In this document: one piece after another, positions 1-8,563 of the stretch
Numbering within the stretch: position 1 is the stretch's first letter
Layout: every line of letters begins with the position of its first letter
Assembly (NCBI RefSeq): GCF_003591515.1
Contig: NZ_QZCG01000004.1
Location: 124,001 to 188,000, forward strand
Source of the DNA: Paracoccus onubensis
Lineage (GTDB): Bacteria > Pseudomonadota > Alphaproteobacteria > Rhodobacterales > Rhodobacteraceae
DNA length: 64,000 nt
Direction of reading: 5' to 3'
Position numbers and translations under genes: made by a program
The notes under the pieces: model-generated
Told to the model about the DNA's origin: nothing
What the model saw: the letters and a program-made list of their open reading frames with translations, nothing else
Database searches by the model: none

Positions 1-102
1 AACGATGAAATCGGTATTGCGCAGCGAGAAGAACGGCCCGCTCGCCGCAACCGCCGGCGAGGCGGCCAGCAGGGAGATGGCGATTGCACTGATACGTTTC
101 AT
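1..102 (-). CDS. atpF: ATP synthase F0 subunit b, N-terminal part (runs off the window)
   Basis: This is the start of a minus-strand gene cut by the window edge. The 34 visible residues begin MKRISAIAIS, pass through an Ala-rich hydrophobic leader and reach the motif GPFFSLRNTDFIV, which is typical of subunit b in Rhodobacteraceae. Subunit b forms the peripheral stalk that holds the F1 head against the membrane rotor. Its ATG at 100-102 overlaps the TGA of atpX in an ATGA junction, which supports translational coupling as the last gene of the F0 operon. The rest of the protein lies outside the window. Confidence 0.85.
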   Translation of the reverse strand, partial: MKRISAIAISLLAASPAVAASGPFFSLRNTDFIV

Positions 103-686
103 TGCAAAGTCCCCTTCAGACGAGTCTCGACCGCACTGTCAATCGCGCTCTGATCGACAGAACCACCAAAGCTCGACACCAATTCCGCAGTGACGTCGCG
201 AGCGACCTCGCGCGCATCATTGGCCGCGGAATCACGGATTTCGCGAATGCGCTTTTCGGATTCAGCCGCGCGGGCACCGATTTCGGCATCGGCATGCGCA
301 ATGGCCGCATCCAGTTCCTTCTGGATTTCCGCCCGGTTCGCCTCGACGATCTTTTGCGCTTCGGCACGGGCATCGGCGAGCGCCTTGTCATAGGCAGCCT
401 CGGCCTCTTTGGCCTTCTGCTTGAATTCTTCCGCAGCCATCAGATCGCCGGTAATAGCGCCCTGACGGTCCGAGAGAACAGCGGCAATCCGGGGCAGCGC
501 GATCCTGGACAGCACCCAGTACAGCACCGCCAATGTGACGATGAGCCAGAAAATCTGGTTCGGGAAGGTGCTGAAATCAAGCTGCGGCAGCCCGCTGGCG
601 CTTTCAGAACCGTGGGCAGCAGCTTCGGCAGCTTCTTCCGTATGTTCGGCCGCGGTGGTTGCGGCCTCTTGCAACAGGCTGATCAT
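99..686 (-). CDS. atpX: ATP synthase F0 subunit b'
   Basis: This 195-residue protein is the second, divergent b-type stalk subunit found in photosynthetic and related alphaproteobacteria, where b and b' form a heterodimer. It has an Ala- and Glu-rich N-terminal stretch of about 40 residues, one membrane helix at about residues 44-62 (IFWLIVTLAVLYWVLS), then a long charged helix rich in Ala, Glu and Lys that forms the stator coiled coil. It lies between atpE and atpF and shares an ATGA overlap with atpF. The presence of both b and b' here agrees with a Rhodobacteraceae host. Confidence 0.93.
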   Translation of the reverse strand: MISLLQEAATTAAEHTEEAAEAAAHGSESASGLPQLDFSTFPNQIFWLIVTLAVLYWVLSRIALPRIAAVLSDRQGAITGDLMAAEEFKQKAKEAEAAYDKALADARAEAQKIVEANRAEIQKELDAAIAHADAEIGARAAESEKRIREIRDSAANDAREVARDVTAELVSSFGGSVDQSAIDSAVETRLKGTLQ

Positions 687-720
687 TTCCTACCCCTTGG
701 CCTATCTTGGTCACGATGGA

Positions 721-738
721 GAGGGTGCGAACACCCTC
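721..738 (-). other. UUCG-capped stem-loop between atpE and atpX
   Basis: On the minus strand the sequence forms a perfect 7-bp stem, GAGGGTG with CACCCTC, closed by a TTCG loop. It sits in the 75-bp gap after atpE. UUCG loops are unusually stable. A hairpin here could protect the 3' end of atpE mRNA, which must supply many more copies of subunit c than of the other subunits. The stem is seen directly and its role is inferred. Confidence 0.55.
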
Positions 739-761
739 CCCGCCGCAAGGATGGCAAGAGA

Positions 762-998
762 TCAGACTGCGAACATCAGCAGAAGCGCAACGAGGAACGC
801 GAAGATCCCCAAAGCTTCTGCAAAGGCGATGCCGATGAACAGGGTCGCGGTCTGACCGGCTGCAGCCGACGGATTGCGCAGAGCGCCCGACAGGAAGTTG
901 CCGGCCACATTGCCCACACCAACGGCGGCAGTGCCCGACCCGATGGCTGCCAGACCGGCACCGATATACTGACCGAGTTCTGCGATATTCCCTTCCAT
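762..998 (-). CDS. atpE: ATP synthase F0 subunit c
   Basis: This 78-residue proteolipid forms the rotating c-ring. It is a helical hairpin: the first helix carries the glycine-rich segment [17 protein letters not shown], a polar loop contains ALRNPSA, and the second helix contains the proton-carrying carboxylate Glu61 in [10 protein letters not shown]. Length and both motifs match the family. It lies between atpB and atpX in the F0 operon, with a UUCG hairpin just after its stop codon that may stabilise its message. The Glu in helix 2 without the extra polar residues of sodium-type rings points to proton coupling. Confidence 0.96.
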   Translation of the reverse strand: MEGNIAELGQYIGAGLAAIGSGTAAVGVGNVAGNFLSGALRNPSAAAGQTATLFIGIAFAEALGIFAFLVALLLMFAV

Positions 999-1049
999 GA
1001 CGTATACTCCTTGCGGTTGGAAGTGGTAAATTCAGATGAAAGCCCGTCC

Positions 1050-1811
1050 TTAGTGCTGCGGATGCAGCGCGTCCTTCAGATAGACGCAGGTCAGGATGGT
1101 AAAGACATAGGCCTGGATAGTGGCGACCAGCACCTCAAGGCCATAGATGGCGGTGACAGCCAGAATGGAGATCGGCGAGATGACAGCGATTGCGGCAAAG
1201 CCCGCGAACACTTTCATCACCGCGTGACCGGCCATCATGTTTCCGGCAAGACGAATCGAGTGGCTGACCGGGCGAACGAAATAGCTGATGACCTCGATCA
1301 CCGCGAGAATGGGCCGCAGCACCAGAGGCGCCGAACTGACCCAGAACAGGCCAAGGAATTGCGCGCCATTCTTGACGAAGCCGATCACCGTCACGCTGAT
1401 GAACACTGCCAGAGCCAGCACACCGGTCACAGCGATATGCGAAGTGACGGTAAACGCCTTGGGCAACAGGCCCAGCATGTTCGAGAACAAAATGAACATG
1501 AACAGCGTCATGATATAAGGGAAATATTTCAACCCGTCCTTGCCGGTGACATCCTCGACCATCTTGTAGGTCATGCCATAGGCGAGTTCGGCCACAGACT
1601 GTACCCGGTTCGGCACGATGGCGCGTCCGCGGGTGCCGGCCACCAGTAAGGCGGCGATGGCCACAGCAACGATGAACAGCCAAAGCGTCACATTGGTGGG
1701 CGTGTACCAATGCACATCGCCTTCGCCGAAAAGCGGCTTGACCAGAAACTGATCCATCGGGTGAAAGGACAGCCCGGCTTCTTCACCTTGCGCTTCGCTT
1801 GCCACGATCAA
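1050..1811 (-). CDS. atpB: ATP synthase F0 subunit a
   Basis: This 253-residue integral membrane protein forms the two half-channels that bring protons to the c-ring. The essential arginine is visible as Arg187 in the motif [14 protein letters not shown], and several hydrophobic helices surround it. The N-terminus contains FHPMDQF and a WYTPTN segment typical of alphaproteobacterial AtpB. Its ATG overlaps the atpI stop by four bases (ATGA), so the two are probably translated together. Length is normal for the family. Confidence 0.96.
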   Translation of the reverse strand: MIVASEAQGEEAGLSFHPMDQFLVKPLFGEGDVHWYTPTNVTLWLFIVAVAIAALLVAGTRGRAIVPNRVQSVAELAYGMTYKMVEDVTGKDGLKYFPYIMTLFMFILFSNMLGLLPKAFTVTSHIAVTGVLALAVFISVTVIGFVKNGAQFLGLFWVSSAPLVLRPILAVIEVISYFVRPVSHSIRLAGNMMAGHAVMKVFAGFAAIAVISPISILAVTAIYGLEVLVATIQAYVFTILTCVYLKDALHPQH

Positions 1812-2152
1812 TCCCTCTTCTTCTCCGGCGCAGTGCCGGTTTTGCTGCCAAGTTCGGACGCGGTGCGCATCATGGTTTTGATGCCGGCCGCGAAGCCGAG
1901 AAAAATGAACAGGATCATCAGAAACGGCGTCGTGCCGAACAGATAATCCAAACCAAAACCGATCCCGAAGCCAAGCCCCATGCCAACCACGAGTTCGATC
2001 ACCATACGCCAGGCAATATGCGCCTGATCATAGCTTGCCTTCGGGCGCTCACCCTCGGGCGTTGGAGCCAATTGGGACAGCCGTTCCTCCAGATCGCGCA
2101 GTCGCTCGGCATCTTTGCCCTTGTCCGCACCATTCCGGGGCCCTTCGGCCAT
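1808..2152 (-). CDS. atpI: AtpI-family protein
   Basis: This 114-residue protein heads the F0 operon. It has a charged N-terminal half, with [12 protein letters not shown] likely to be helical, followed by two membrane helices rich in glycine ([18 protein letters not shown] and a following segment ending in [12 protein letters not shown]). This layout fits the AtpI family, which has been linked to c-ring assembly and magnesium supply and is not part of the final enzyme. It overlaps atpB by four bases. The upstream 200 bp is AT-rich and divergent to an ArsR-type gene, so the operon promoter probably lies there. Confidence 0.88.
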   Translation of the reverse strand: MAEGPRNGADKGKDAERLRDLEERLSQLAPTPEGERPKASYDQAHIAWRMVIELVVGMGLGFGIGFGLDYLFGTTPFLMILFIFLGFAAGIKTMMRTASELGSKTGTAPEKKRD

Positions 2153-2360
2153 CTCTCACGCCCCCGTTATCTTTCGAGGGGTGTCTATGGTGGAACCGCG
2201 CCCGAGTCAAGCAACCCAGGAATCCATGTATATATTTGCTTTTAAATAATTTTTATGATCGGAAAATTCTCGTGTTCGGCTTGCAATCGCAATCGCGCCC
2301 AGACATTATTCAACCTGCGGGTTGAGCATCAGGCCCGATCCGCAGCCAAAGGACCACGTT
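2153..2360. promoter_or_regulatory. Divergent intergenic region between atpI and the ArsR-type gene
   Basis: This 208-bp region separates two outward-facing genes. Its middle (about 2225-2270) is strikingly AT-rich for this genome and includes ATGTATATATTTGC and TTTAAATAATTTTTATG, which suit promoter elements on either strand. No exact -35 and -10 pair can be assigned with confidence. Confidence 0.35.
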
Positions 2361-2714
2361 ATGCCCTCTGCTTCCTCCGAACGGCTGGACCTGATCTTTG
2401 CCGCGCTGGCCGATCCCACGCGCAGGCAGGTTCTGGCCATGCTGCTGGAGGACGATATGGCGGTCACCGATGTGGCCGCGCCTTTCGCGATGAGCCTTGC
2501 CGCGATTTCGAAACATCTCTCGGTGCTTGCCGCTGCAGGGCTTATCCTGCAGGAACGGCGGGGCCGGATCAACTGGTGCATGCTCGATCCCGAGGGTATG
2601 CGGGCCGCGACGGTCTGGATACAGGGCTTCGGACAGTTCGACCCGGTGGATCTGGACCGATTCGAACGGTTTCTTGAAAACGAGATGCGGGAATGGGGTG
2701 TGGACGACAGGTGA
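2361..2714 (+). CDS. ArsR-family winged-helix regulator
   Basis: The 117-residue product reads MPSASSERLDLIFAALADPTR at its start, the classic opening of ArsR/SmtB regulators. A winged helix-turn-helix follows, with AAISKHLSVLAAAGLI as recognition helix and a short wing (ERRGRINW). The CxC metal-binding motif of arsenic and cadmium sensors is missing, so it probably belongs to the non-metal branch of the family. I chose the ATG at 2361 over a possible start 39 bases upstream because an AAAGGA ribosome-binding site precedes it and the family motif begins right after. It is divergent from the ATP synthase F0 operon and upstream of psuK. Its target is unknown. Confidence 0.8.
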   Translation: MPSASSERLDLIFAALADPTRRQVLAMLLEDDMAVTDVAAPFAMSLAAISKHLSVLAAAGLILQERRGRINWCMLDPEGMRAATVWIQGFGQFDPVDLDRFERFLENEMREWGVDDR

Positions 2715-2750
2715 CGAAGGTGCCGGATTTGAATTTGACCGCTGCCGGAC

Positions 2751-2796
2751 GGGGGCGCGCCGCCCCGGACCCCGGGATATTTGGATGAAGAAGAAG
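2751..2796 (+). repeat. Dispersed intergenic repeat, copy A
   Basis: A GC-rich inverted block (GGGGGCGCGCCGCCCC) is followed by GGACCCCGGGATATTTGGAT and GAAGAAGAAG. Near-identical sequence occurs at 14014-14060 (same strand) and, as a shorter piece, at 39535-39560 (opposite strand). All copies lie outside conserved protein domains. The 3' end of this copy would be read as the acidic start of psuK if the TTG at 2781 were used as its start codon, which argues for a later start. Confidence 0.65.
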
Positions 2797-2804
2797 CCGT
2801 ATCA

Positions 2805-3698
2805 ATGGGCTGCGAAGTGAGCTCCCGTCCTGATATCCTGTGTATCGGTGCGATGCTGTGGGATGTGATCGGCCGCGCGCCGCAATGCATGACTCAAGGC
2901 GCGGACGTGCCTGGGCGAATTCGGCATCTACCCGGCGGCGTGGCGCTGAATGTCGCTATTGCCATAGCCCGTTGGGGGATGGCGCCGGCGGTACTGTCCG
3001 CGGTCGGCCGCGATCCCGAAGGCGAGGCCCTGATTGCCGAGGCCGAACGGATGGGCGTGCTGACCGCATGGCTGACCCGGGAGACGGGCCTTCCCACCGA
3101 TTGTTACATGGCAATCGAGGACAGTCAGGGGCTGATCGCCGCGATTGCCGATGTGCATGGGCTTGAAAAAGCCGGCGACGCAATTCTTGCCCCTCTCGCT
3201 GCCGATCTCGCCGGCTGGAGCGGGCCGGTCGTTCTGGACGGCAACCTGACCGAAACCCTGTTGGCAAGTATCATCCGTGGCCCTGCCCTTATGAATGCGG
3301 ATCTGCGGATCGTTCCGGCCAGTCCCGGCAAGGCCGACAGACTGCGCCCGCTGATTGCGGCAGGGCGGGGCTGTTTCTATCTGAACCGGATCGAGGCAGA
3401 GATAATCGCGGGGCGCAAAGGCCCCGATGCAGCAAGTGCGGCGGAAGCGGTGATTGCCCTTGGCGCGGCCCGGGTCGTGGTGACGGATGGCCCTTGTCCT
3501 GCAGCAGATGCGGCACAAGGAGAAGAAACCTTGATCGAGACTCCTCCATCCGTGACCATTGCGCGTGTCACCGGCGCGGGTGATTGCTTTCTTGCGGCAC
3601 ATCTGGCAGCAGAACTTCGTAAAATGCCGCGAAAGGCGGCCTTGCGGCAAGCCGTTCAGGCTGCGGCCGCCCATGTTTCCGGAAAGGATCCGTCGTGA
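2805..3698 (+). CDS. psuK: PfkB-family kinase, probable pseudouridine kinase
   Basis: This 297-residue sugar kinase of the PfkB/ribokinase family has the N-terminal substrate motif GGVALNVAIAIARWG and the C-terminal motif TGAGDCFLAAHLAAEL with the catalytic aspartate. It probably phosphorylates pseudouridine to pseudouridine 5'-phosphate, because it overlaps by four bases with psuG, whose product acts on that compound. The ATG at 2805 is preferred: reading from the TTG at 2781 would add residues encoded by a dispersed repeat. The substrate assignment rests on gene context. No transporter gene accompanies the pair. Confidence 0.85.
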   Translation: MGCEVSSRPDILCIGAMLWDVIGRAPQCMTQGADVPGRIRHLPGGVALNVAIAIARWGMAPAVLSAVGRDPEGEALIAEAERMGVLTAWLTRETGLPTDCYMAIEDSQGLIAAIADVHGLEKAGDAILAPLAADLAGWSGPVVLDGNLTETLLASIIRGPALMNADLRIVPASPGKADRLRPLIAAGRGCFYLNRIEAEIIAGRKGPDAASAAEAVIALGAARVVVTDGPCPAADAAQGEETLIETPPSVTIARVTGAGDCFLAAHLAAELRKMPRKAALRQAVQAAAAHVSGKDPS

Positions 3699-4621
3699 CC
3701 GACCTACCGCTTGAATTCGCTCCTGAAGTTTTTGCCGCATTGAATGAGGGCCGGCCAGTCGTCGCATTGGAATCGACGATCATCACCCATGGCATGCCCT
3801 ATCCGCAGAATCTGCAAATGGCCCGCGATGTCGAGAATGTCATTCGCGGCGCGGGCGCCATTCCCGCCACGATCGCTGTGATGGCAGGCAGGATCCATAT
3901 TGGGTTGACCGCTTCGTCGCTGGAAACCCTGGCGCAGACGCCTTCGGATCAGGCCATGAAAGTATCGCGTGCTGATCTGGCCATTTGCCTCACCTCGGGC
4001 CGCACCGGCGCGACAACCGTCGCTGCGACGATGATCTGTGCGCATCTTGCCGGTATCCGGGTTTTTGCTACCGGCGGAATTGGTGGCGTCCATCGCGGCG
4101 CAGAGCTTAGTTTCGACATTTCAGCGGATTTGCAGGAACTTGGCCAGACGCCGGTGACGGTCGTCGCGGCGGGTGCCAAGGCGATTCTTGATCTGCCCAA
4201 GACCTGGGAGGTTCTGGAGACGCTGGGCGTTCCGGTCATCGCCTATGGACAGGATGAGTTGCCCGCCTTCTGGTCGCGTAGTTCCGGCATCACCGCCCCG
4301 CTGCGGATGGACAGCGCAAGGGAAATCGCCGCGGGCGCAAATATGCGCAGCAGACTGGGGCTTGCCGGCGGGCAGCTTGTTGCCAATCCGATCCCCGAAG
4401 CTGATGAAATCCCCCGCGACGAGATCATGCCTGTGATCGAGAAGGCGCTTGCCGAGGCTGCTGCACAGGGCATCGCGGCCAAGGCAGTGACCCCGTTCCT
4501 GCTTCAGCAGATTTTCGAATTGACCGATGGCAAGTCCCTTAAATCGAATATCGCGCTTGTCTTGAACAATGCCCGCCTGGCGAGTGAGATTGCGGTGGAA
4601 ATGGCGAAAGCTCCGATCTGA
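3695..4621 (+). CDS. psuG: Pseudouridine-5'-phosphate glycosidase
   Basis: This 308-residue enzyme splits the C-C bond of pseudouridine 5'-phosphate to uracil and ribose 5-phosphate, which lets RNA-derived pseudouridine be recycled. The start contains VVALESTIITHGMPYPQNL and later SRADLAICLTSGRTGATTVAATM and ATGGIGGVHRGAE, all typical of the PsuG (IndA) family. The gene starts with GTG and overlaps the psuK stop (GTGA), so the pair forms one transcription and translation unit. Length is normal, and nothing in the reading frame is broken. Confidence 0.93.
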   Translation: MTDLPLEFAPEVFAALNEGRPVVALESTIITHGMPYPQNLQMARDVENVIRGAGAIPATIAVMAGRIHIGLTASSLETLAQTPSDQAMKVSRADLAICLTSGRTGATTVAATMICAHLAGIRVFATGGIGGVHRGAELSFDISADLQELGQTPVTVVAAGAKAILDLPKTWEVLETLGVPVIAYGQDELPAFWSRSSGITAPLRMDSAREIAAGANMRSRLGLAGGQLVANPIPEADEIPRDEIMPVIEKALAEAAAQGIAAKAVTPFLLQQIFELTDGKSLKSNIALVLNNARLASEIAVEMAKAPI

Positions 4622-4728
4622 AAACATTCAGGACGGGCACGCCCGGTTCCCGCCCCGGGCATCCGGCGCATTGCACAGAACTCTGCCCGAGAGATATCAG
4701 GCCCGGTTGATAACGGAACGACAAACAG

Positions 4729-6174
4729 TCAACCACTCAGAGCGTCATGCCCCATCGCGAGCGGCAAGGGCGGTGTGGCGCCCGATTCCTCCAGATGCCA
4801 GATCGCCTGCCAGTGCGTGTTCTGCCGCTCTAGCACCAGGAAATTTCTTTCCGCGATATAACGCTGCCTTTGCCCCGGTAACGGCAGGATGCGGATCGGA
4901 TGTTCGGGCAGCGGCGCTTCACCAAGCCCAGCAAGCCAGCCCAATCCGCGCGCATATCCCTTGCTGGGCGCACGATGTGAGATGCCCGAGGCGACAAGCT
5001 GATGGATGCGATTTTCCCCCACTCCCATCTCGGCTCTGGTGGCCAGATGTATCTCGCCTGAAATCACCGTCACCGCGCTGTTTCTACGCAGTCGCAGAAC
5101 CTCATGCAGCATGTCGCGCCATTCCTTGCGATGCGCCCGGCTTTGCCACTGATCGCGCAGATCGTCCTCGTAATGCTGCATGCGCGGGATCGTCATCATC
5201 ACCGCCTCGACCAAAGACAGGCGCGGACCCAGAAGTGGCACGCTGGACATCATCAGCACCTGTCCGCCTTGCCGTGAGACCTGTTGCAACGCGCGCCAGC
5301 CCGCCGGTCCCATGATCCGGTGGCGCGTCCGCTCCGAGCGCAGATCGGGCGCGATGATGGTCAGATCCGGCAAATGGCGGCACCAGCCCAGGCTGCGCCC
5401 TTCTGCGTCCATGAAGAGTTCCGGGATATCGGCCTCGGTCGCGGCGTGCTGAAACAGCAGATACATCTCGCGCGCCGCGCGGAACAGCGTCTGCCCGACA
5501 CCGGAATTCATCCGGTTCTCTTTCAGCGAGCCCCATCCATCGCAGATATCGTGATCGTCCCAGACCGACAGGCCAGGGACCGATGATGCCAACCGCAGAA
5601 ATTCCGGGGCCGACATCACGCTCAGATAACGCCGGACAAAGCCTTCACGCAGGAATTGCCGCAAGTCTTCAAGTTCCGCCGGTGTTGCATCGCGAGGGGC
5701 GTGATCTGGCCAGTCATCGGTCAGCTCATGGCCCTTGGTCACTTCATCCGCATAGATTTGATCGCCGCCCTGCAGCATCAGGCTGAACGCGGATTTTTCA
5801 TGCAGGTCCCCCAGCCGCCGCCACATCGCATTCCGCTCGGACGATGCGCGGCCAAGATCGCCTTCCTCTTCGCCGTTGCATGAGACGAAGGCGATACGCA
5901 TATCGCCGGTGACATCCACCTCGACGGCGTGGAACCGGCCGTCGTAATCATAGCCGCCATCCTTTGAGTCGATTGAAAAATCAAAGCGCCAGGCGGCGAA
6001 GCCCGCCAGTTCGCACAGCAAGACGGGTTTCACCTTTACCCCGGCTGCTTTCAGGATTGCCGGAGCACCCTCGGATATCGGCCGGATGACCAGAGCGGCC
6101 AGACTCATCCTGCCCTGGGAGAAGCCTCGGAAATACAATACGGGACCCATCGATCCCTCGAATTCAGCGGTCAT
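4729..6174 (-). CDS. PhoD-like metallophosphatase
   Basis: This roughly 481-residue protein resembles the PhoD-like alkaline phosphatase/phosphodiesterase group. It has a beta-rich N-terminal domain (GPVLYFRGF), then a metallophosphatase core with FVSCNGE, LMLQGGDQIYADE, LSVWDDHDICDGWGS and a late VISGEIHLATRAEM; the Asp and His residues of these motifs would bind metals. No signal peptide is visible, so it is probably cytoplasmic, unlike classical PhoD. The frame is open to 6258, but the ATG at 6174 is preferred because the conserved domain starts just after it and a GGAAAG site lies upstream. Its substrate is not evident. Confidence 0.8.
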   Translation of the reverse strand: MTAEFEGSMGPVLYFRGFSQGRMSLAALVIRPISEGAPAILKAAGVKVKPVLLCELAGFAAWRFDFSIDSKDGGYDYDGRFHAVEVDVTGDMRIAFVSCNGEEEGDLGRASSERNAMWRRLGDLHEKSAFSLMLQGGDQIYADEVTKGHELTDDWPDHAPRDATPAELEDLRQFLREGFVRRYLSVMSAPEFLRLASSVPGLSVWDDHDICDGWGSLKENRMNSGVGQTLFRAAREMYLLFQHAATEADIPELFMDAEGRSLGWCRHLPDLTIIAPDLRSERTRHRIMGPAGWRALQQVSRQGGQVLMMSSVPLLGPRLSLVEAVMMTIPRMQHYEDDLRDQWQSRAHRKEWRDMLHEVLRLRRNSAVTVISGEIHLATRAEMGVGENRIHQLVASGISHRAPSKGYARGLGWLAGLGEAPLPEHPIRILPLPGQRQRYIAERNFLVLERQNTHWQAIWHLEESGATPPLPLAMGHDALSG

Positions 6175-6406
6175 TATGTAATTGTCTTTCCGTTGCCAAT
6201 CGCGTCTCAGATAAGCGTAAAAATCGCGATGTCGAGGCAGGTTCTTCACGGTAACCAAGGCGTGATTGCAGTCCGAGGGTCACAGACCATTGTCCCGCAA
6301 CAGGATACGGACGATCGCTTCATGCTGTGTTAATCTCGCAACAGATCGTCTTTCCCGTCCGGAAGACTCGGAAATAATCGACGGCTGGTTTGACATGCCC
6401 TACTCT

Positions 6407-6423
6407 TTTAGTCGAATTCTACA
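6407..6423 (+). promoter_or_regulatory. Candidate iron-control element upstream of the TonB receptor
   Basis: The 17-base sequence TTTAGTCGAATTCTACA matches 11 of 14 defined positions of the ICE box TTTAGAA-N3-TTCTAAA bound by the alphaproteobacterial iron regulator Irr. It lies 36 bases before the receptor start, near a TTGACA at 6390-6395. The match is seen in the sequence; control by iron is inferred. Confidence 0.4.
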
Positions 6424-6458
6424 TCTCAATCATATTTCGGTCAAAACAGGTTTCGATC

Positions 6459-8552
6459 ATGTCCCGTTCGCTCGTGTTACTCTTTGCCGGTGCCAGTGGC
6501 ATCGCCCTTGCCTCTGCCGCCATGGCCCAGACGGAACAACCGGTCACTGTTCTTGACCCCATCGTATTAACCGCGACGACGGACATCCAAACAGCCGCTG
6601 AGGGTTACGTGGCCTCTTACGCCCAGATCTCCACGAAATCCGACACCCCGCTGGCCGAACAACAGCAATCTGTCTCGGTCGTCACGAATGAGCAGATCAG
6701 GAATCAGGGGGCGGAAAATCTTGGGCAAGCGCTGTCCTACACCTCGGGTGTTTTGTCACAACCCTTTGGTGCCGACCCGCGTTTCAACAACCCTACCTTT
6801 CGCGGCTTTTCGGCGGAAAGTGCTCAATATGTGAACGGCCTTCGGCAGTTCCGCTATTTTGGCGCCTTGTCATATGAAACCTATGGGATGCAACAGATCG
6901 AGGTTCTGCGCGGCCCTTCATCCTCGCTTTATGGTTCCGGGTCACCCGCAGGTGTCATCAACCAGCTGCAAAAGCGTGCGCAATCAGGTAATTTCGGCGA
7001 AACAGGCATCGGCTATGACAGCAACGACAGTGCGCAACTGTTCTTTGACGTGAACCGTGAGGTCTCTGATACCCTGTCCTGGCGCCTAACCGGCATTGGC
7101 CGAGATGAAAGCACCCAGATCGATGATTTGACCAACAAACGGGGTTATCTGGCTGGCGCAATTCGCTGGAATCCCGATGATGCAACCACGATAGATTTTC
7201 TGGCATCCTATACAAAAGACTCGCCCCTCTCGCCAACGGGCGTGCCTGCCGCGCTGGCGCTCAATCCGGATGTTGATCACGATTATTTGCGCGAGCTTTA
7301 TACTGGCCAGAAAAACTGGGATGATAGCGACCGCGAGTTGTGGAACCTCGGTGTCGAGGTCAGCCACGAGTTGGACAATGGCTGGAAGCTGAGTCAGGGT
7401 TTCCGTTACGAAAGTCTCGACTGGGAGTACAAAAGCACTTTCGCAAACGGCGTGCTTGACAACAACCCTAACGTCATTTCCCGCGGTTCCAGTCACCAGA
7501 TTGAAAACAGCGACACCGTCAGTCTTGACACCCGCCTGTCAGGTGAGGTCACGACCGGACAGGCGACCCACCAGATACTGGTCGGCCTCGATGCGTTGAA
7601 ATATCAGGCGGATGAAAGCAGCCATTTTGGCACCGCTTCGGATCTGGACTTGCGCAATCCGGACTATTTCGGGGCTTATCCGGAGTTTTCTGGTGAACCG
7701 AGTGCCGGCAGCATCACCTTCAAACAGGTCGGCCTGTATGTGCAGGATGAAATTGCCTATAATAACTGGCGCGGCTCATTCGGGCTTCGCTATGATTGGG
7801 TCAAACAAACTGGCGAGCAATATGGCAACCCCGCCGAATTCAAGGATAACGAGGTCACTGGCCGTGCCGGTCTGGCCTATGTCTTTGCGAATGGCGTGAC
7901 GCCTTATATCAGTTATGCGACATCCTACGATCCGCAGACCGGGCTTGATATCAACGACGAGATGCTTGATCCGACGAAGGGCAAGCAATGGGAGCTTGGC
8001 GTCAAATATCAACCGACGGCATTTAACGGCCTGATTACGGCCTCGGTCTACGATCTGCGCCGGACCAATGCGAAATTCGCCATTCCTGACACCACACCGA
8101 CCCGTTACCAGCAGATCGGCGAGGTGAAATCGCGCGGCCTTGAGCTTGAAGCTACGGCAGAGATAGCAAGCGGCTGGAATCTGCGCGCTGCCTATTCCTA
8201 TAACAAGACCGAGCAGGTGGCGCCGGACGGCGATCCCAGCAACGGCAAGGCTGCGCCGAATGCTCCAAAACATCTGGCAAGCATCTGGCTGGACCGCGAC
8301 TTCGGCAACGGTTTGCGCGTCGGAGGCGGTCTGCGTCATCTGGGTTCACGTTTTACTGATACGGCGAATACGCAAGAGATAGACAGTGTTACGCTGGTTG
8401 ATCTTGGGGCGTCCTATACCCGTGGCAACATCGAGACTTCGCTGAACATCAGCAACCTTACCGATGAGGTCTATGTAGCGTCTTGCGGCTTTTCCTATTG
8501 CTCTTACGGCGAAGGCCGGACTGTAGCCGCCAAAGTCAGCTACAAATGGTAG
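6459..8552 (+). CDS. TonB-dependent ferric-siderophore receptor
   Basis: This protein of about 697 residues is an outer-membrane gated channel for a ferric siderophore. A signal peptide (MSRSLVLLFAGASGIALASA) precedes a TonB-box-like segment (DPIVLTA), then a plug domain with SVSVVTNEQIRNQGAENL and QIEVLRGPSSSLYGSGSPAG, and a 22-strand barrel whose last residue is the aromatic Trp (VSYKW). This architecture fits the FhuA/FcuA group of siderophore receptors. The ATG at 6459 is chosen because the signal peptide starts there. It begins an operon with a binding protein, permease and ATPase. The exact siderophore cannot be read from the sequence. Confidence 0.92.
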   Translation: MSRSLVLLFAGASGIALASAAMAQTEQPVTVLDPIVLTATTDIQTAAEGYVASYAQISTKSDTPLAEQQQSVSVVTNEQIRNQGAENLGQALSYTSGVLSQPFGADPRFNNPTFRGFSAESAQYVNGLRQFRYFGALSYETYGMQQIEVLRGPSSSLYGSGSPAGVINQLQKRAQSGNFGETGIGYDSNDSAQLFFDVNREVSDTLSWRLTGIGRDESTQIDDLTNKRGYLAGAIRWNPDDATTIDFLASYTKDSPLSPTGVPAALALNPDVDHDYLRELYTGQKNWDDSDRELWNLGVEVSHELDNGWKLSQGFRYESLDWEYKSTFANGVLDNNPNVISRGSSHQIENSDTVSLDTRLSGEVTTGQATHQILVGLDALKYQADESSHFGTASDLDLRNPDYFGAYPEFSGEPSAGSITFKQVGLYVQDEIAYNNWRGSFGLRYDWVKQTGEQYGNPAEFKDNEVTGRAGLAYVFANGVTPYISYATSYDPQTGLDINDEMLDPTKGKQWELGVKYQPTAFNGLITASVYDLRRTNAKFAIPDTTPTRYQQIGEVKSRGLELEATAEIASGWNLRAAYSYNKTEQVAPDGDPSNGKAAPNAPKHLASIWLDRDFGNGLRVGGGLRHLGSRFTDTANTQEIDSVTLVDLGASYTRGNIETSLNISNLTDEVYVASCGFSYCSYGEGRTVAAKVSYKW

Positions 8553-8563
8553 CAGGCGGGGCG

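Noticed and set aside
102..1649. A 515-codon plus-strand open frame opposite the F0 genes
   Set aside because: It lies antisense to atpX, atpE and atpB, which have clear motifs. Its composition (rich in Arg, His, Gly and Asp) is that of a mirror frame in GC-rich DNA.
4622..4728. Terminator after psuG
   Set aside because: GC-rich complementary pieces occur but no stem followed by a T-run could be built.
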